A program made the position numbers and the translations under genes. A DNA stretch of 64,000 nt from Laspinema palackyanum D2a (GTDB lineage: Bacteria; Cyanobacteriota; Cyanobacteriia; Cyanobacteriales; Laspinemataceae): contig JAMXFF010000005.1 of the NCBI GenBank assembly GCA_025370845.1, forward strand, positions 103,134-167,133. Reading direction: 5' to 3'. The notes beneath the pieces were generated by a model that was not told the DNA's origin, searched no databases, and saw only the letters and a program-made list of their open reading frames with translations. Position 1 is the stretch's first letter, and each line of letters begins with the position of its first letter. Below are positions 33,678 through 43,234 of this stretch, piece by piece.

Positions 33678-36191
33678 ATGATTCCGACCCAGGGACGGTT
33701 CTGGCAATACTTGACCCGAATATGCATACTGGCTGCAAGTTACTTGATCGCGGCTGTGTTAGCGATATGGATTCCAGGATTGGATCAAAATTTATTACCG
33801 TTTGGGCCACCTGCGGGAGTTGCCTTGGCTGGACTGGTGTTATATGGGATGAAAATTTGGCCCGGGGTGGCACTGGGGGCGTTTTTCTATGCACAATCCC
33901 AGGGAGTACCCTACTGGGTAGCGGGTGTTGGGGCGATCGCCTGCGTGGTTCAAGCCATAGTAGGGACGCGCCTCCTGCGACAAGTTGAGTTTGATCCGGC
34001 CCTGGAACGGCTGCGGGATGTGGGATCCTTAATCGGCATCGGCGCAATCCTCTCGACCCTAATTCACGCCAGTTTGTCTGTCTTGCTCGTCACAATCGCC
34101 GGACTGCAAACCTGGCCCGAGGCATCGGCCAAGTGGGAAATATGGTGGTTAGAAGATGCAATGGGAGTGTTGTTAATTGCCCCAATCCTCTTGACCTGGA
34201 GCCGATTCCGCCCGAGCACTATCAAATCTAGGCGGTGGGGATTAGTTGCCAAAATCCTAGAAATCATCCTCCTCTCAATCTTGCTGCTGACCATCAGTTG
34301 GGTGGTGTTTTGTTCGCGAACTCGCGTTTATATCGCAGACTATCCCCTGGAATATTTACCCTTTCCCCTGGTGATGTGGGTGGCCCTGCGCTTTGAATTG
34401 CGCGGGACGGTCCTGGCGAACCTGTTAGTGGCGAGTATGGCAATTTGGGGGATAGCCCGAAAAAGTGGACCCTTTCTCAAACACGCCATTAACCCCGAAC
34501 AAGCCATTTTCTCCCTGCAAATCTTTATGGGAGTGGTGGCTGCCACAGCCCTGATCTTTGCCGCAGTCATGGCTAGAAGGCGACAGGCGGAAGAGTTACT
34601 CCGCCAAGGGGAAGAAAGGCTGAATAATGCTCAACGGATCGCCCAGGTGGGCAACTGGGATTTAGACCGCGATCGCAAAGCACTCCATTGGTCCGATGAA
34701 ATTTATCGGATCCTGGGAGAAGAACCCCACAGCTTCACCCCAAGTCACGAACAGTTTTTGAAATATGTGCATCCCCACGATCGCACCGAAGTCCGCAAAG
34801 CCTTTAAACAAGCTATCACTCAGAATCAACCCTACTCCCTGGAATATCGACTCTTACGCGGGGATGGGGAAGATCGCATCGTTCATGAACAGTGCGAAAT
34901 TAGTCCGTTTCGGATTACCGCTACAGTTCAAGATATCACCCCTCGGATTCGGGCCGAAGCCGCCTTACGCGCCAGTGAAGAACGATTCTCGAAAGCCTTT
35001 CAAGCCAGCCCCCTGGGAATCAGCATCAGTACCCGGGCTCAAGGGCGGTTTGTGGATGTGAATCACAGTTTTTTGCACCTGCTGGGTTATGCTCCAGCAG
35101 AAGTGATCGGCAAAACCTGGGAAGAACTCGATGTCTGGATACATCAAGGAGATTACTTCAACCAAATGCTCAGTAAAATCGAGCAATTTGGCTCAATCCG
35201 CGACCTTGAACTCCAGTTTCGCACCAAATCCGGAGAAATTCGCGATGCCCTGCTATCCATTGAACCGATTGATCTGGAAGGAGAACCCTGTCTGCTGACA
35301 ATGGTCAGTGACAACACCGAACGCAAACGCGCCGACGAATTCCGCAAGGCGAAAGAAGCCGCAGAAGCAGCAAACCTCGCTAAAAGCGCCTTTCTCGCCA
35401 ATATGAGTCATGAACTGCGAACCCCCCTGAATGCCATCATCGGCTACAGCGAAATTCTCCAGGAAGATGCCGAAGATTTGGGTCAAGCCGATTTCATTCC
35501 CGACCTGCAAAAAATTCACGGGGCCGGAAAACAATTACTCTCCTTAATTAGTGATATTCTCGACCTCTCCAAAATTGAAGCCGGTCGCATGAGTTTGGAG
35601 TTAGAAACCTTTGCCATTGATACGCTCATTTGGGAAGTGGTCACGACCATTCAACCTCTAATTGATAAAAATGGCAATCAGTTGACGATTCAATGTCCGG
35701 AAGATATCGGACACTTTCATGCTGATATCACCAAGGTGCGGCAAATGCTTCTCAATTTAATGAGCAATGCGGCTAAATTTACGAAACAAGGCCAGATTGA
35801 ACTCCGAGTGAGGCGCACCCTAGAAAAACCATTAAAAGGCGAAAATCCCTCTCTAAAATCCCCTTCCCCTCATGAAGTGGAAGGTCAAGAGTGGATTTTC
35901 TTCCGCGTCAAAGATACCGGAATTGGGATGACTCGGGAACAGTTGGAGCAAGTGTTTAAACCATTTACCCAAGCGGATGCCTCGACGACTCGCAAATATG
36001 GAGGGACGGGTTTGGGTTTGACCATTACCCAGAAATTTTGTCAAATGATGGGGGGAGATATTAAGGTCGAAAGTGAGTTAGGTCAGGGTTCCCAATTTAC
36101 TCTGTGGCTACCGGCGACGGTCGTTGCTCCGGTTGTATCCCAGGAAGATGAAGAAGCCATAGCTGGGGGGGATGATCCGTTAGGGGTGTGA
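33678..36191 (+). CDS. MASE1-PAS sensor histidine kinase
   Basis: About 837 aa from the ATG at 33678; a TTG 42 bp earlier is possible. The first ~300 residues form a MASE1-type membrane sensor with about eight helices (LAASYLIAAVLAIWIPGLDQ; PFGPPAGVALAGLVLYGMKI). Two PAS/PAC domains follow (ends near DITPRIR and DNTERKR). The kinase part is complete: HisKA SAFLANMSHELRTPLNAIIG, N-box QMLLNLMSNAAKFT, G1 VKDTGIGM, F-box FKPFTQADAST, G2 GGTGLGLTI. No receiver or HPt domain is fused and no regulator is adjacent. The ligand of MASE1 is unknown. Confidence 0.93.
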   Translation: MIPTQGRFWQYLTRICILAASYLIAAVLAIWIPGLDQNLLPFGPPAGVALAGLVLYGMKIWPGVALGAFFYAQSQGVPYWVAGVGAIACVVQAIVGTRLLRQVEFDPALERLRDVGSLIGIGAILSTLIHASLSVLLVTIAGLQTWPEASAKWEIWWLEDAMGVLLIAPILLTWSRFRPSTIKSRRWGLVAKILEIILLSILLLTISWVVFCSRTRVYIADYPLEYLPFPLVMWVALRFELRGTVLANLLVASMAIWGIARKSGPFLKHAINPEQAIFSLQIFMGVVAATALIFAAVMARRRQAEELLRQGEERLNNAQRIAQVGNWDLDRDRKALHWSDEIYRILGEEPHSFTPSHEQFLKYVHPHDRTEVRKAFKQAITQNQPYSLEYRLLRGDGEDRIVHEQCEISPFRITATVQDITPRIRAEAALRASEERFSKAFQASPLGISISTRAQGRFVDVNHSFLHLLGYAPAEVIGKTWEELDVWIHQGDYFNQMLSKIEQFGSIRDLELQFRTKSGEIRDALLSIEPIDLEGEPCLLTMVSDNTERKRADEFRKAKEAAEAANLAKSAFLANMSHELRTPLNAIIGYSEILQEDAEDLGQADFIPDLQKIHGAGKQLLSLISDILDLSKIEAGRMSLELETFAIDTLIWEVVTTIQPLIDKNGNQLTIQCPEDIGHFHADITKVRQMLLNLMSNAAKFTKQGQIELRVRRTLEKPLKGENPSLKSPSPHEVEGQEWIFFRVKDTGIGMTREQLEQVFKPFTQADASTTRKYGGTGLGLTITQKFCQMMGGDIKVESELGQGSQFTLWLPATVVAPVVSQEDEEAIAGGDDPLGV

Positions 36192-36575
36192 CCCAGGAGA
36201 CGGGTTGATTCGGGAAGCGGCGGCAGATAAAATTTGCCGTGAAGAAAGCCTGAGCCTGAGAGCGTATCAATGACAGGTTCTGACTCCTTATGTCCGGGCG
36301 GATTTTTTTTAGGGATGGCACCCGCGATTAACCTGAAAAATCTCCTCAAAAATTTAACATTTATTATGGCTCCTTAGAACTACTTAATATTTTATATTAA
36401 AACCTGAGAAAATAAGAGAGTTGGGAATTATCAAAATTAGCCCATAATTTAGAGTTTTGCTGACGTAATCGAGGAGCAAATCAGGGTAAAATATTAGCCT
36501 TGATGGAAAAAACCACAGCAGGCGCGTCCAAGCGTCTAATAGGTTTCAGAATTGTTGGAGGACAACAGCAGTAAG
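36192..36575. other. Intergenic region upstream of malic enzyme
   Basis: About 380 bp. The minus-strand frames in it have no support. A/T-rich stretch at 36350-36430 is the likely promoter region. Confidence 0.4.
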
Positions 36576-37967
36576 ATGGTAGCATTAACACCGAATTCTA
36601 GCTTTAGTGTAACGATTCGCTTGCAACTTCTCAACCGAGCCGGAACCCTGGCTACTGTGACCCAGGCGATCGCCTCCGTTGGGGGTAATCTCGGCCAAAT
36701 CGACTTGATTGAACAAACCCGTGCTCATACAACTCGGGATATTACCGTCGATGCTTCTAGTACCGAACACGCCGAAGAGATTGTCCAAAAAATCAAGGGC
36801 ATCTCAGACATTAAAGTGCTCAACGTTTACGATCGCACCTTTAACCTGCATCGCGGGGGAAAAATTAGCATCGAAAATAAAATTGCCCTCAAAACTCAAG
36901 CCGATTTAGCGATGGCATACACCCCCGGCGTGGGGCGAATTTGTATGGAAATCGCCAACAATCCCGAACAACTCTACAATCTGACCATCAAGCAAAATAC
37001 CGTGGCGATCGTCACCGATGGTTCGGCAGTTTTAGGCTTAGGCAATCTCGGTCCCGGCGGCGCACTCCCCGTCATGGAAGGCAAGGCGATGTTATTTAAA
37101 GCCTTTGCGGGAATTGATGCGTTTCCCATCTGTTTGAATACCCAAGATAGTGATGAAATTGTAGAAACGGTTAAACGAATTGCTACGGTATTTGGTGGGG
37201 TGAATTTAGAAGATATTAGTTCTCCTCGCTGTTTCGAGATTGAAGCGAGATTGCGCCGGGAATTGGATATTCCGGTGTTTCATGATGACCAACATGGAAC
37301 GGCGATCGTTACCTTAGCTGCCTCTATCAATGCCTTGAAAGTGGTGGGTAAAGCGATGGAAGATATCCGGATTGTCATGAATGGGGCCGGGGCTGCTGGG
37401 GTGGCGATCGCCCGTTTATTACGCCAATCTGGTGCACGCTATATGACCTTATGTGATTCCAAAGGCATCCTCAGTCACGATCGCACCGATTTAAACGAGG
37501 AAAAACGCGAATTTGCTGTAGAAAAAGGCGGCAGTTTAACGGATGCGATTAAAGGAACAGATATGTTTATCGGCGTCAGTGCCCCAGGAGTATTAACTCC
37601 AGAAATGGTGCGATCGATGGCACCGGATCCGATTGTCTTTGCGATGGCAAATCCCATCCCGGAAATTCAACCGGAATTAATCATGGATGATGTTGCCGTG
37701 ATTGCCACGGGGCGCAGCGATTATCCTAACCAAATTAACAACGTTTTGGCATTTCCTGGCATCTTCCGGGGGGCGCTCGATTGTCGGGCCCATACAATTA
37801 CCGAAACCATGTATTTGGAAGCCGCTAAGGCGATCGCCTCCTTGGTAAAACCCTCGGATCTCAGCCGGGAAAATATCATTCCCTCGGTGTTCGACGATCG
37901 CGTAGTCACCGCAGTCTCGGCAGCAGTGCAACAGGCAGCGCGTCAAGAAGGTTCCGCCCGCCATTAA
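36576..37967 (+). CDS. NAD(P)-dependent malic enzyme with N-terminal ACT domain
   Basis: About 463 aa from the ATG at 36576; a TTG 24 bp upstream lies on the GGAGG sequence and is less likely. Residues ~5-80 are an ACT-like regulatory domain (FSVTIRLQLLNRAGTLATVT). The catalytic part has the tyrosine motif MAYTPGVGRI, metal and substrate residues in FHDDQHGTAIVTLAA, the Rossmann loop VMNGAGAAGVAIARLL, and VFAMANPIPEI. It decarboxylates malate to pyruvate. Short bacterial-type enzyme fused to ACT, a layout common in cyanobacteria, suggesting amino-acid or small-ligand control. Confidence 0.93.
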   Translation: MVALTPNSSFSVTIRLQLLNRAGTLATVTQAIASVGGNLGQIDLIEQTRAHTTRDITVDASSTEHAEEIVQKIKGISDIKVLNVYDRTFNLHRGGKISIENKIALKTQADLAMAYTPGVGRICMEIANNPEQLYNLTIKQNTVAIVTDGSAVLGLGNLGPGGALPVMEGKAMLFKAFAGIDAFPICLNTQDSDEIVETVKRIATVFGGVNLEDISSPRCFEIEARLRRELDIPVFHDDQHGTAIVTLAASINALKVVGKAMEDIRIVMNGAGAAGVAIARLLRQSGARYMTLCDSKGILSHDRTDLNEEKREFAVEKGGSLTDAIKGTDMFIGVSAPGVLTPEMVRSMAPDPIVFAMANPIPEIQPELIMDDVAVIATGRSDYPNQINNVLAFPGIFRGALDCRAHTITETMYLEAAKAIASLVKPSDLSRENIIPSVFDDRVVTAVSAAVQQAARQEGSARH

Positions 37968-38029
37968 GTTTTCACAATAAAACCCCGCACCGCTAGGAAA
38001 GATGGGGGAGATGGGGGAGATGGGGGAGA

Positions 38030-38363
38030 CTTACAAGAGTAGGTTTTTTACTTCCGGTCCCCTCCCCTTGCCAAGGGGAGGGTTAGGGTGGGGTCCTCTT
38101 GATGTGGCTTGCACCACATAACGCGAAGAATTAGTGAGCAGAAGAGGGTCATAGTGAGCAGCGATTCCCTACGGGATAGCTCCGCTTACCGCCACCTCAC
38201 GAGAAAAAAGGTTTGAACAGCAGCCTCCATACAGGTGCTTAAACCGTTAAGAGTGACGCGCAAGTGACGATCTCTACGTCAGAAGAACCCCACCCTAACC
38301 CTCCCCTTGCCAAGGGGAGGGGACCGGAGGTGTTCTTAAGCGTGAAAAACCTACTCTTGTAAG
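38030..38363. mobile_element. MITE-like element, copy A
   Basis: A 334-bp non-coding unit with outer inverted repeats CTTACAAGAGTAGGTTTTT at both ends. Inside each end lies a second, larger inverted block with CCGGTCCCCTCCCCTTG and its neighbours AAGGGGAGGGTTAGGGTGGG. The centre has GCCTCCATACAGGTGCTTAAAC. The 11 bp GATGGGGGAGA flank both ends directly, which could be a target duplication but lies in a GATGGGGGA tandem repeat. A second copy is at 52534-52882. No transposase frame. Confidence 0.82.
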
Positions 38364-38399
38364 GATGGGGGAGATGCGGGAGATGCGGTGGATGGGGTT

Positions 38400-38624
38400 G
38401 ATGTTCGTAGTAACGACTTCAGTCGTTCTCTTGATGTTCGTAGTAACGACTTCAGTCGTTCTCTTGATGTTCGTAGTAACGACTTCAGTCGTTTCATCGT
38501 TGAAGGCGTGACACTCACCAGGAGGGGCTTAATGGCCTGTTTGGGAGCTGGAGGATCCGGAAATGGGTGCGTTACTTGGCTGAAGCCAAGTAACGCGGTA
38601 ACGACTGAAGTCGTTACTACGAAC
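38400..38624. repeat. Tandem 33-bp palindromic units plus an inverted copy
   Basis: Three head-to-tail units (38400-38432, 38433-38465, 38466-~38493) of GATGTTCGTAGTAACGACTT + CAGTCGTT..., and an inverted copy at about 38598-38624. Between them lies a perfect 12-bp hairpin GCGTTACTTGGC-TGAA-GCCAAGTAACGC (38570-38597). Same core as the array at 1299-1543. Located between the MITE copy and zds. Confidence 0.85.
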
Positions 38625-38729
38625 AATCTCCCCCATCCTCCCCATCTCCCCCTCGCAACCTGAGCGAGGATGGTGCTGCGATCGCCACTTATATTACAAT
38701 CTGTAAAGAACCATTACAGGATAGGCAGA

Positions 38730-40202
38730 ATGCGGGTAGCGATCGCAGGGGCGGGACTAGCCGGAATGTCCACCGCCATAGAGTTAGTTGATGCGGGTCA
38801 CGAAGTAGAAATTTTCGAGTCTCGTCCCTTTGTCGGCGGGAAAGTCGGCAGTTGGGTAGATGCCGAAGGCAATCACCTCGAAATGGGGTTGCACGTCTTT
38901 TTCGGCTGCTATTACAACCTCTTCGACTTAATGAAAAAAGTAGGTGCAATCGACAGTTTGCGCCTGAAAGACCATACTCATATCTTTGTTAACGAGGGAG
39001 GCAAAACCGGGGAACTGGATTTTCGGTTTATTACCGGGGCACCCTTCAACGGTTTAAAAGCCTTTTTCACCACCTCTCAACTCTCAGTCCAAGATAAACT
39101 CACCAATGCGATCGCCCTCGGCACTAGCCCGATTGTCCGGGGTTTAGTGGATTTCGATGGGGCGATGAAGACCATTCGCAAGCTTGATCACATCAGTTTC
39201 GCCGACTGGTTCCGCAAACATGGCGGTTCTAATGGTAGTCTCAAGCGGATGTGGAACCCGATCGCCTACGCCTTGGGTTTTATCGACACGGAAAACATTT
39301 CCGCCCGCTGTATGCTGACCATTTTCCAGTTTTTTGCTGCAAAAACGGAAGCTTCGGTCCTGCGGATGTTAGAAGGGTCCCCCGATACCTACCTCCATCA
39401 ACCGATTCTCAAATATTTAGAAGCTAGAGGCGCTAAAATCCATACCCGACGCAGGGTTCGGGAAATTCTCTTTTCTGAAGAGACTGGGGAAACGGCAGTC
39501 ACGGGATTGATTGTGGCGCAAGGGGAAACAGAAGAACCCATCACCGCCGATGCGTATGTCTTCGCCTGTGATATCCCCGGCATTCAGAAAGTCCTACCCC
39601 CGGCATGGCGCAAATGGCCGGAGTTCGATAATATCTACAAACTCGACGCGGTGCCCGTTGCCACGGTGCAATTGCGCTTTGATGGCTGGGTGACGGAAAT
39701 GCATGATGCAGCGAAGCGTCAGCAGGTGGAGGAAGCGGCAGGCATTGACAATCTGCTTTATACCCCGGATGCAGACTTTTCTTGTTTTGCAGATTTAGCC
39801 TTGACTTCCCCCTCGGATTATTATCGCCAAGGGGAGGGTTCGTTAATGCAGTTGGTGTTAACGCCGGGAGATCCGTTTATCAAGCAGAGTAACGAGGCGA
39901 TCGCCAATCATGTGCTCAATCAAGTGCATGAACTGTTCCCCTCGTCCCGCGACTTGAATATGACCTGGTACAGTGTGGTCAAGTTGGCGCAATCCCTCTA
40001 TCGGGAAGCCCCAGGGATGGACCCCTATCGCCCCGCGCAACAGACTCCCGTGGGGAATTTCTTCCTGGCTGGAAGCTATACCCAACAGGATTATATTGAC
40101 AGTATGGAAGGGGCGACCCTTTCGGGACGGCAAGCGGCAAAAGCGATTTTAGGGCGAGTGAATGAATTAACGGCGAATCCTAAACCCTTGGCGATCGGTT
40201 AA
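38730..40202 (+). CDS. zds: 9,9'-di-cis-zeta-carotene desaturase
   Basis: 490 aa from the ATG at 38730, where the family begins ([19 protein letters not shown]). Also called crtQ. The FAD dinucleotide-binding loop GAGLAGMS is followed by the phytoene-desaturase-like [20 protein letters not shown] and [14 protein letters not shown]. The late FAD motif is [20 protein letters not shown] with SGRQAA. It converts zeta-carotene via neurosporene to lycopene in thylakoid or cytoplasmic membranes. The upstream 20 codons of the frame lie in repeat-flanking DNA. The SRPBCC gene follows 107 bp downstream, a recurring neighbourhood in cyanobacteria. Confidence 0.95.
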   Translation: MRVAIAGAGLAGMSTAIELVDAGHEVEIFESRPFVGGKVGSWVDAEGNHLEMGLHVFFGCYYNLFDLMKKVGAIDSLRLKDHTHIFVNEGGKTGELDFRFITGAPFNGLKAFFTTSQLSVQDKLTNAIALGTSPIVRGLVDFDGAMKTIRKLDHISFADWFRKHGGSNGSLKRMWNPIAYALGFIDTENISARCMLTIFQFFAAKTEASVLRMLEGSPDTYLHQPILKYLEARGAKIHTRRRVREILFSEETGETAVTGLIVAQGETEEPITADAYVFACDIPGIQKVLPPAWRKWPEFDNIYKLDAVPVATVQLRFDGWVTEMHDAAKRQQVEEAAGIDNLLYTPDADFSCFADLALTSPSDYYRQGEGSLMQLVLTPGDPFIKQSNEAIANHVLNQVHELFPSSRDLNMTWYSVVKLAQSLYREAPGMDPYRPAQQTPVGNFFLAGSYTQQDYIDSMEGATLSGRQAAKAILGRVNELTANPKPLAIG

Positions 40203-40226
40203 GGGAAGTAAAGGCTAAACTTTAGA

Positions 40227-40254
40227 AGTAGGGTGGGCTTGGGTCCACCCTACT
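40227..40254 (+). terminator. Hairpin after zds
   Basis: AGTAGGGTGG / CCACCCTACT with an 8-base loop, followed by GATTTTAG. The weak T tract makes read-through to the SRPBCC gene likely; it may instead be a dispersed repeat. Confidence 0.55.
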
Positions 40255-40309
40255 GATTTTAGAAAACTCCCTCAACCGATAAACTATTAATTTAAACCTT
40301 TAAATTCTG

Positions 40310-40759
40310 ATGACAAACTGGTTAGAACATAGCGTTTTAGTAGAAGTTAATACCCCCATTGATCATGTGTGGGGGCTCTGGTCTGATTTAGAACAAATGC
40401 CGCGCTGGATGAAATGGATTGAATCGGTGCATATTTTAGAGGAAGACCCGGAATTATCGCGGTGGAAGTTAGCCTCGGGGGGATTTGAATTTAGTTGGCT
40501 GTCTCGGATTTTAAAAATTGTTCCCAATCAGATTATTCAATGGGAATCGGTGGATGGATTGCCGAATCGAGGAGCAATTCGTTTTTACGATCGCCATCAA
40601 GAAGGCAGTATGGTTAAGCTCACCGTTGCCTATGCCATTCCTGGAATTTTGGGACAGATTATGGATAATTTATTTTTGGGTCGTGTTGTAGAATCCACGA
40701 TTCAAGCGGATTTAGAACGATTTCGGGAGTATGCGATCGCGGACTATTCTCAACCGTAA
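40310..40759 (+). CDS. SRPBCC (cyclase/dehydrase-like) protein
   Basis: A 149-aa START/Bet v1-fold protein. Typical pieces are NWLEHSVLVEVNTPIDHVWG with the LWSDLEQMPRWMKWIESV helix and WESVDGLPNRGAIRF. The fold makes a hydrophobic cavity for lipids or isoprenoids. It follows zds on the same strand; in other cyanobacteria a protein of this family stands next to zds, so a carotenoid-related role is reasonable but unproven. It converges with the CBS-histidine kinase, with only 7 bp between the genes. Confidence 0.88.
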   Translation: MTNWLEHSVLVEVNTPIDHVWGLWSDLEQMPRWMKWIESVHILEEDPELSRWKLASGGFEFSWLSRILKIVPNQIIQWESVDGLPNRGAIRFYDRHQEGSMVKLTVAYAIPGILGQIMDNLFLGRVVESTIQADLERFREYAIADYSQP

Positions 40760-40766
40760 CCTCACC

Positions 40767-42599
40767 CTAAATCAAGGGCTGTACTGTTGAATCCATCGTC
40801 GCTTCTGGAGTTAAGGGTAAAGTTACCGTAAAAGTCGTCCCCAAATTGACCTCACTCTCGACTGCAATCTGACCGTGATGTGCTTCTACGCAGTTTTTCA
40901 CGATAGTCAATCCCAATCCCGTTCCCGGTATTTTACCGACATTTCGGGCCCGGTAAAAGGACTGAAACAATTGTTTGAGGTCCTCTGCTGGAATGCCAAT
41001 CCCGCCATCGCGAACTTTAAAAATGGCTTGATTGTCTTGACAAATTAAATCAAAATAAATGGGGCTATTAGGAGGGGAATATTTGCAAGCATTGGTGAGT
41101 AAATTTCCGAGAATGTAGCGCAGAAGCTTTTCATCGAGACAGGCTTGCTCAGTCGCCCCGATCGCCTGGAACCTAATTGAATGCTGTTCCGGATCGCTAA
41201 ATTGCCGTTCTTCAACTAAATCCTGGCATAATTTGACTAAATCTAAGGATTGCGGCTCATACTTTAACCTGCGGTTTTCTACCCGACCTAGAACCAGCAA
41301 ATCATCAATCATTTGGTCCATATATTCAGCGGTGTTTTGAATCATTTTCAGATAATTCACTCGCTGTTCTTCGGTTATCTTGTCGGCAAATCTTTCCAAT
41401 AATTGAGAGGCACATAAAATCGAAGTCAGGGGATTTCTGAATTCGTGAGTCACCATTGACGAAAAACTAGATTTCAGTGCATTCAGTTCTTTTTCTTTGG
41501 CTAAAGCCCGATTTAATTCTTCTTGGGCTTGTTGCCGTTCTACAATCTCTTTTTGCAACAGTTCATTGGTTTCAGTCAGTTCAACGAGCTGTTCTTCAAC
41601 CGATTGCTGCAATATCTCAATCACCCGATACATTTCCATTGGATCAAAGGCTTGCAGGAGGGTAGATTGGGTGACAATCCCCAAGAGTTCCCCCTGTTCA
41701 GAGACGACAACCAACCGGCGTACAGACCATTGTTTCATGATCTGATGAGCATTCCACAGGGAGTCGTGGGGTGTGAGTGAAAATAAGGGCTGACTCATCA
41801 CCGCCTCTGCTGCCGTGGCACTCAAATCCAGATCCAGAGCATGAAATTGTACGAGGTCCCGTTCCGTGACAATTCCGACAGCGATCGCTCCGCTCTCCCG
41901 ACGACTCTGGGATTGAGGGTGCGATGCTGGGGGAGAAATGGGGACGCCGTGAATGGGACCCTCGGTGAGGTCAGGGTTCAGGGTTTCTGGCATCTGGGTA
42001 ATCACCACGCAGCTAACCTTGTTCCGAGACATCAATTCCGCCAGGGATAGCAAGGATGCGGTTGGGGATGCCGTCACCACCCCGCGAATCATCACTTCTA
42101 AGACCGATCGCGCCTTGAGGAGATTGACCGGCTGTAGCACTTTTCGGATACTGCCATGACTCAAAAGTCCTAAGACATGACCCGTGGCATCAACCAGAGG
42201 CAAGTGACGAATGCCATGTTTCTGCATCAGGGAGAGGACTTGAAACAGGTCCCGAAACTCCGACTGAACTAGGGTAATTACCGCAGTCGTCATGACTTCG
42301 GCAATGGTGATATCTATAATTTTGACCCCTGCTGCACACAGATGCACCACATCCCGTTCGCTAAAAATTCCCCGTAATTGCTCACCCTCCATAATCAAGA
42401 CACAGCCGTCTCCCACGTCATCCAGGGGACTGAATGCCATTGATGCGGTCACATCGGTGAGGGCACAACTCGCTCTAGCTTGAGCCATTTGGGTAATGAC
42501 CTCAATCAGGGGGGTATCGGGAGAAACGACCATCGGCGATCGGTTGATCGCTTGTTCTAAGTCTGGGGAATAGAAGGGTAAAGGATTAGGTTGCAGCAT
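40767..42599 (-). CDS. CBS-domain sensor histidine kinase
   Basis: A 610-aa cytosolic kinase. Two pairs of CBS domains fill residues ~15-330 (VVSPDTPLIEVITQMAQARA; LIMEGEQLRGIFSERDVVHL; RSVLEVMIRGVVTASPTASL; AEAVMSQPLFSLTPHDSL then RLVVVSEQGELLGIVTQ). A coiled coil (VEEQLVELTETNELLQKEIV) leads to HisKA (FSSMVTHEFRNPLTSILCAS) and HATPase with N-box LGNLLTNACKYS, G1 VRDGGIGI, G2 PGTGLGLTIVK. CBS pairs usually bind adenosine nucleotides, so an energy-state sensor is plausible. No response regulator nearby. Confidence 0.93.
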   Translation of the reverse strand: MLQPNPLPFYSPDLEQAINRSPMVVSPDTPLIEVITQMAQARASCALTDVTASMAFSPLDDVGDGCVLIMEGEQLRGIFSERDVVHLCAAGVKIIDITIAEVMTTAVITLVQSEFRDLFQVLSLMQKHGIRHLPLVDATGHVLGLLSHGSIRKVLQPVNLLKARSVLEVMIRGVVTASPTASLLSLAELMSRNKVSCVVITQMPETLNPDLTEGPIHGVPISPPASHPQSQSRRESGAIAVGIVTERDLVQFHALDLDLSATAAEAVMSQPLFSLTPHDSLWNAHQIMKQWSVRRLVVVSEQGELLGIVTQSTLLQAFDPMEMYRVIEILQQSVEEQLVELTETNELLQKEIVERQQAQEELNRALAKEKELNALKSSFSSMVTHEFRNPLTSILCASQLLERFADKITEEQRVNYLKMIQNTAEYMDQMIDDLLVLGRVENRRLKYEPQSLDLVKLCQDLVEERQFSDPEQHSIRFQAIGATEQACLDEKLLRYILGNLLTNACKYSPPNSPIYFDLICQDNQAIFKVRDGGIGIPAEDLKQLFQSFYRARNVGKIPGTGLGLTIVKNCVEAHHGQIAVESEVNLGTTFTVTLPLTPEATMDSTVQPLI

Positions 42600-42833
42600 A
42601 GTAACTTAACACAAGGCTGAAGGGGACCCACAGAAGGGCGATCGGAGTGTAACGACCTCCAAGGCATCGGAATCGCCTGGGGTGCTTCTTTATAAGATAA
42701 GCTAGAATTTTCAGAAATTTAAAATCTTGAACCCGTTAACCAAAGAGCGGGGATTTTCAGTCAATTTACCACAATTCTGTTCTCATGCTACCAACCCTTC
42801 TGCTCTTGGGTGGGAAAAAGAGCAAAATCAAAG

Positions 42834-42858
42834 TCCCTCTCCCATTGTGGGAAAGGGA
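42834..42858. repeat. Short interspersed hairpin
   Basis: TCCCTCTCCCA-TTG-TGGGAAAGGGA, one C-A mismatch. A hairpin form common between cyanobacterial genes. It lies between the ferredoxin gene and the CBS kinase gene. Confidence 0.6.
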
Positions 42859-42894
42859 TTGAGGATGAGGATGGCACCGGGTGAAATTTACCCT

Positions 42895-43134
42895 TTACCA
42901 GGTCGGATCAATATAGATATTAATAGTAACCCGTTCTTGACCCCCAGGCACGCCAGAAATACAGGAACAAACGGTGCGATCGCCATCAATTTCGACTTCG
43001 CAAGCATGACAAGACCCCATCAAACATCCGGTGGGAATCGTTATTTCCGCCCGTTTCGCCACCTCTAGTAAAGGTTCTCCAACCTCCGCTTTTACCGTAA
43101 TGCGATCGGGTAAAAAAATAACATCTACGCTCAT
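42895..43134 (-). CDS. 2Fe-2S ferredoxin-type protein
   Basis: A 79-aa single-domain ferredoxin. Cluster ligands are in PTGCLMGSCHACEVEIDGD and VCSCISGV, giving C-X4-C-X2-C and a fourth Cys ~17 residues later. Shorter than photosynthetic PetF (about 98 aa) and with atypical spacing, close to other small cyanobacterial [2Fe-2S] proteins. Possible electron donor for an unknown partner. It follows cobQ on the same strand at about 100 bp. Confidence 0.88.
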   Translation of the reverse strand: MSVDVIFLPDRITVKAEVGEPLLEVAKRAEITIPTGCLMGSCHACEVEIDGDRTVCSCISGVPGGQERVTINIYIDPTW

Positions 43135-43234
43135 AATTTTAGCTTGGGTGAAGGGTGACTCTTGATTGTTCCCCGGTCGATCAGCCTCGGACTCATGCTC
43201 TCTTTATCCCGTTGATCACCCAGGGATCCGGTCT

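Noticed and set aside
38030..38363. Direct 11-bp GATGGGGGAGA flanks of MITE copy A as a proven target duplication
   Set aside because: The left flank is part of a GATGGGGGA tandem repeat, so the match could be chance; kept only as a possibility.
38400..38500. CRISPR array
   Set aside because: The 33-bp units are directly adjacent with no variable spacers, and there are no cas genes.
38388..38663. 91-codon frames on both strands over the 33-bp tandem repeats
   Set aside because: The repeat length is a multiple of three, so open frames arise automatically; the products are simple repeats of the palindromic DNA.
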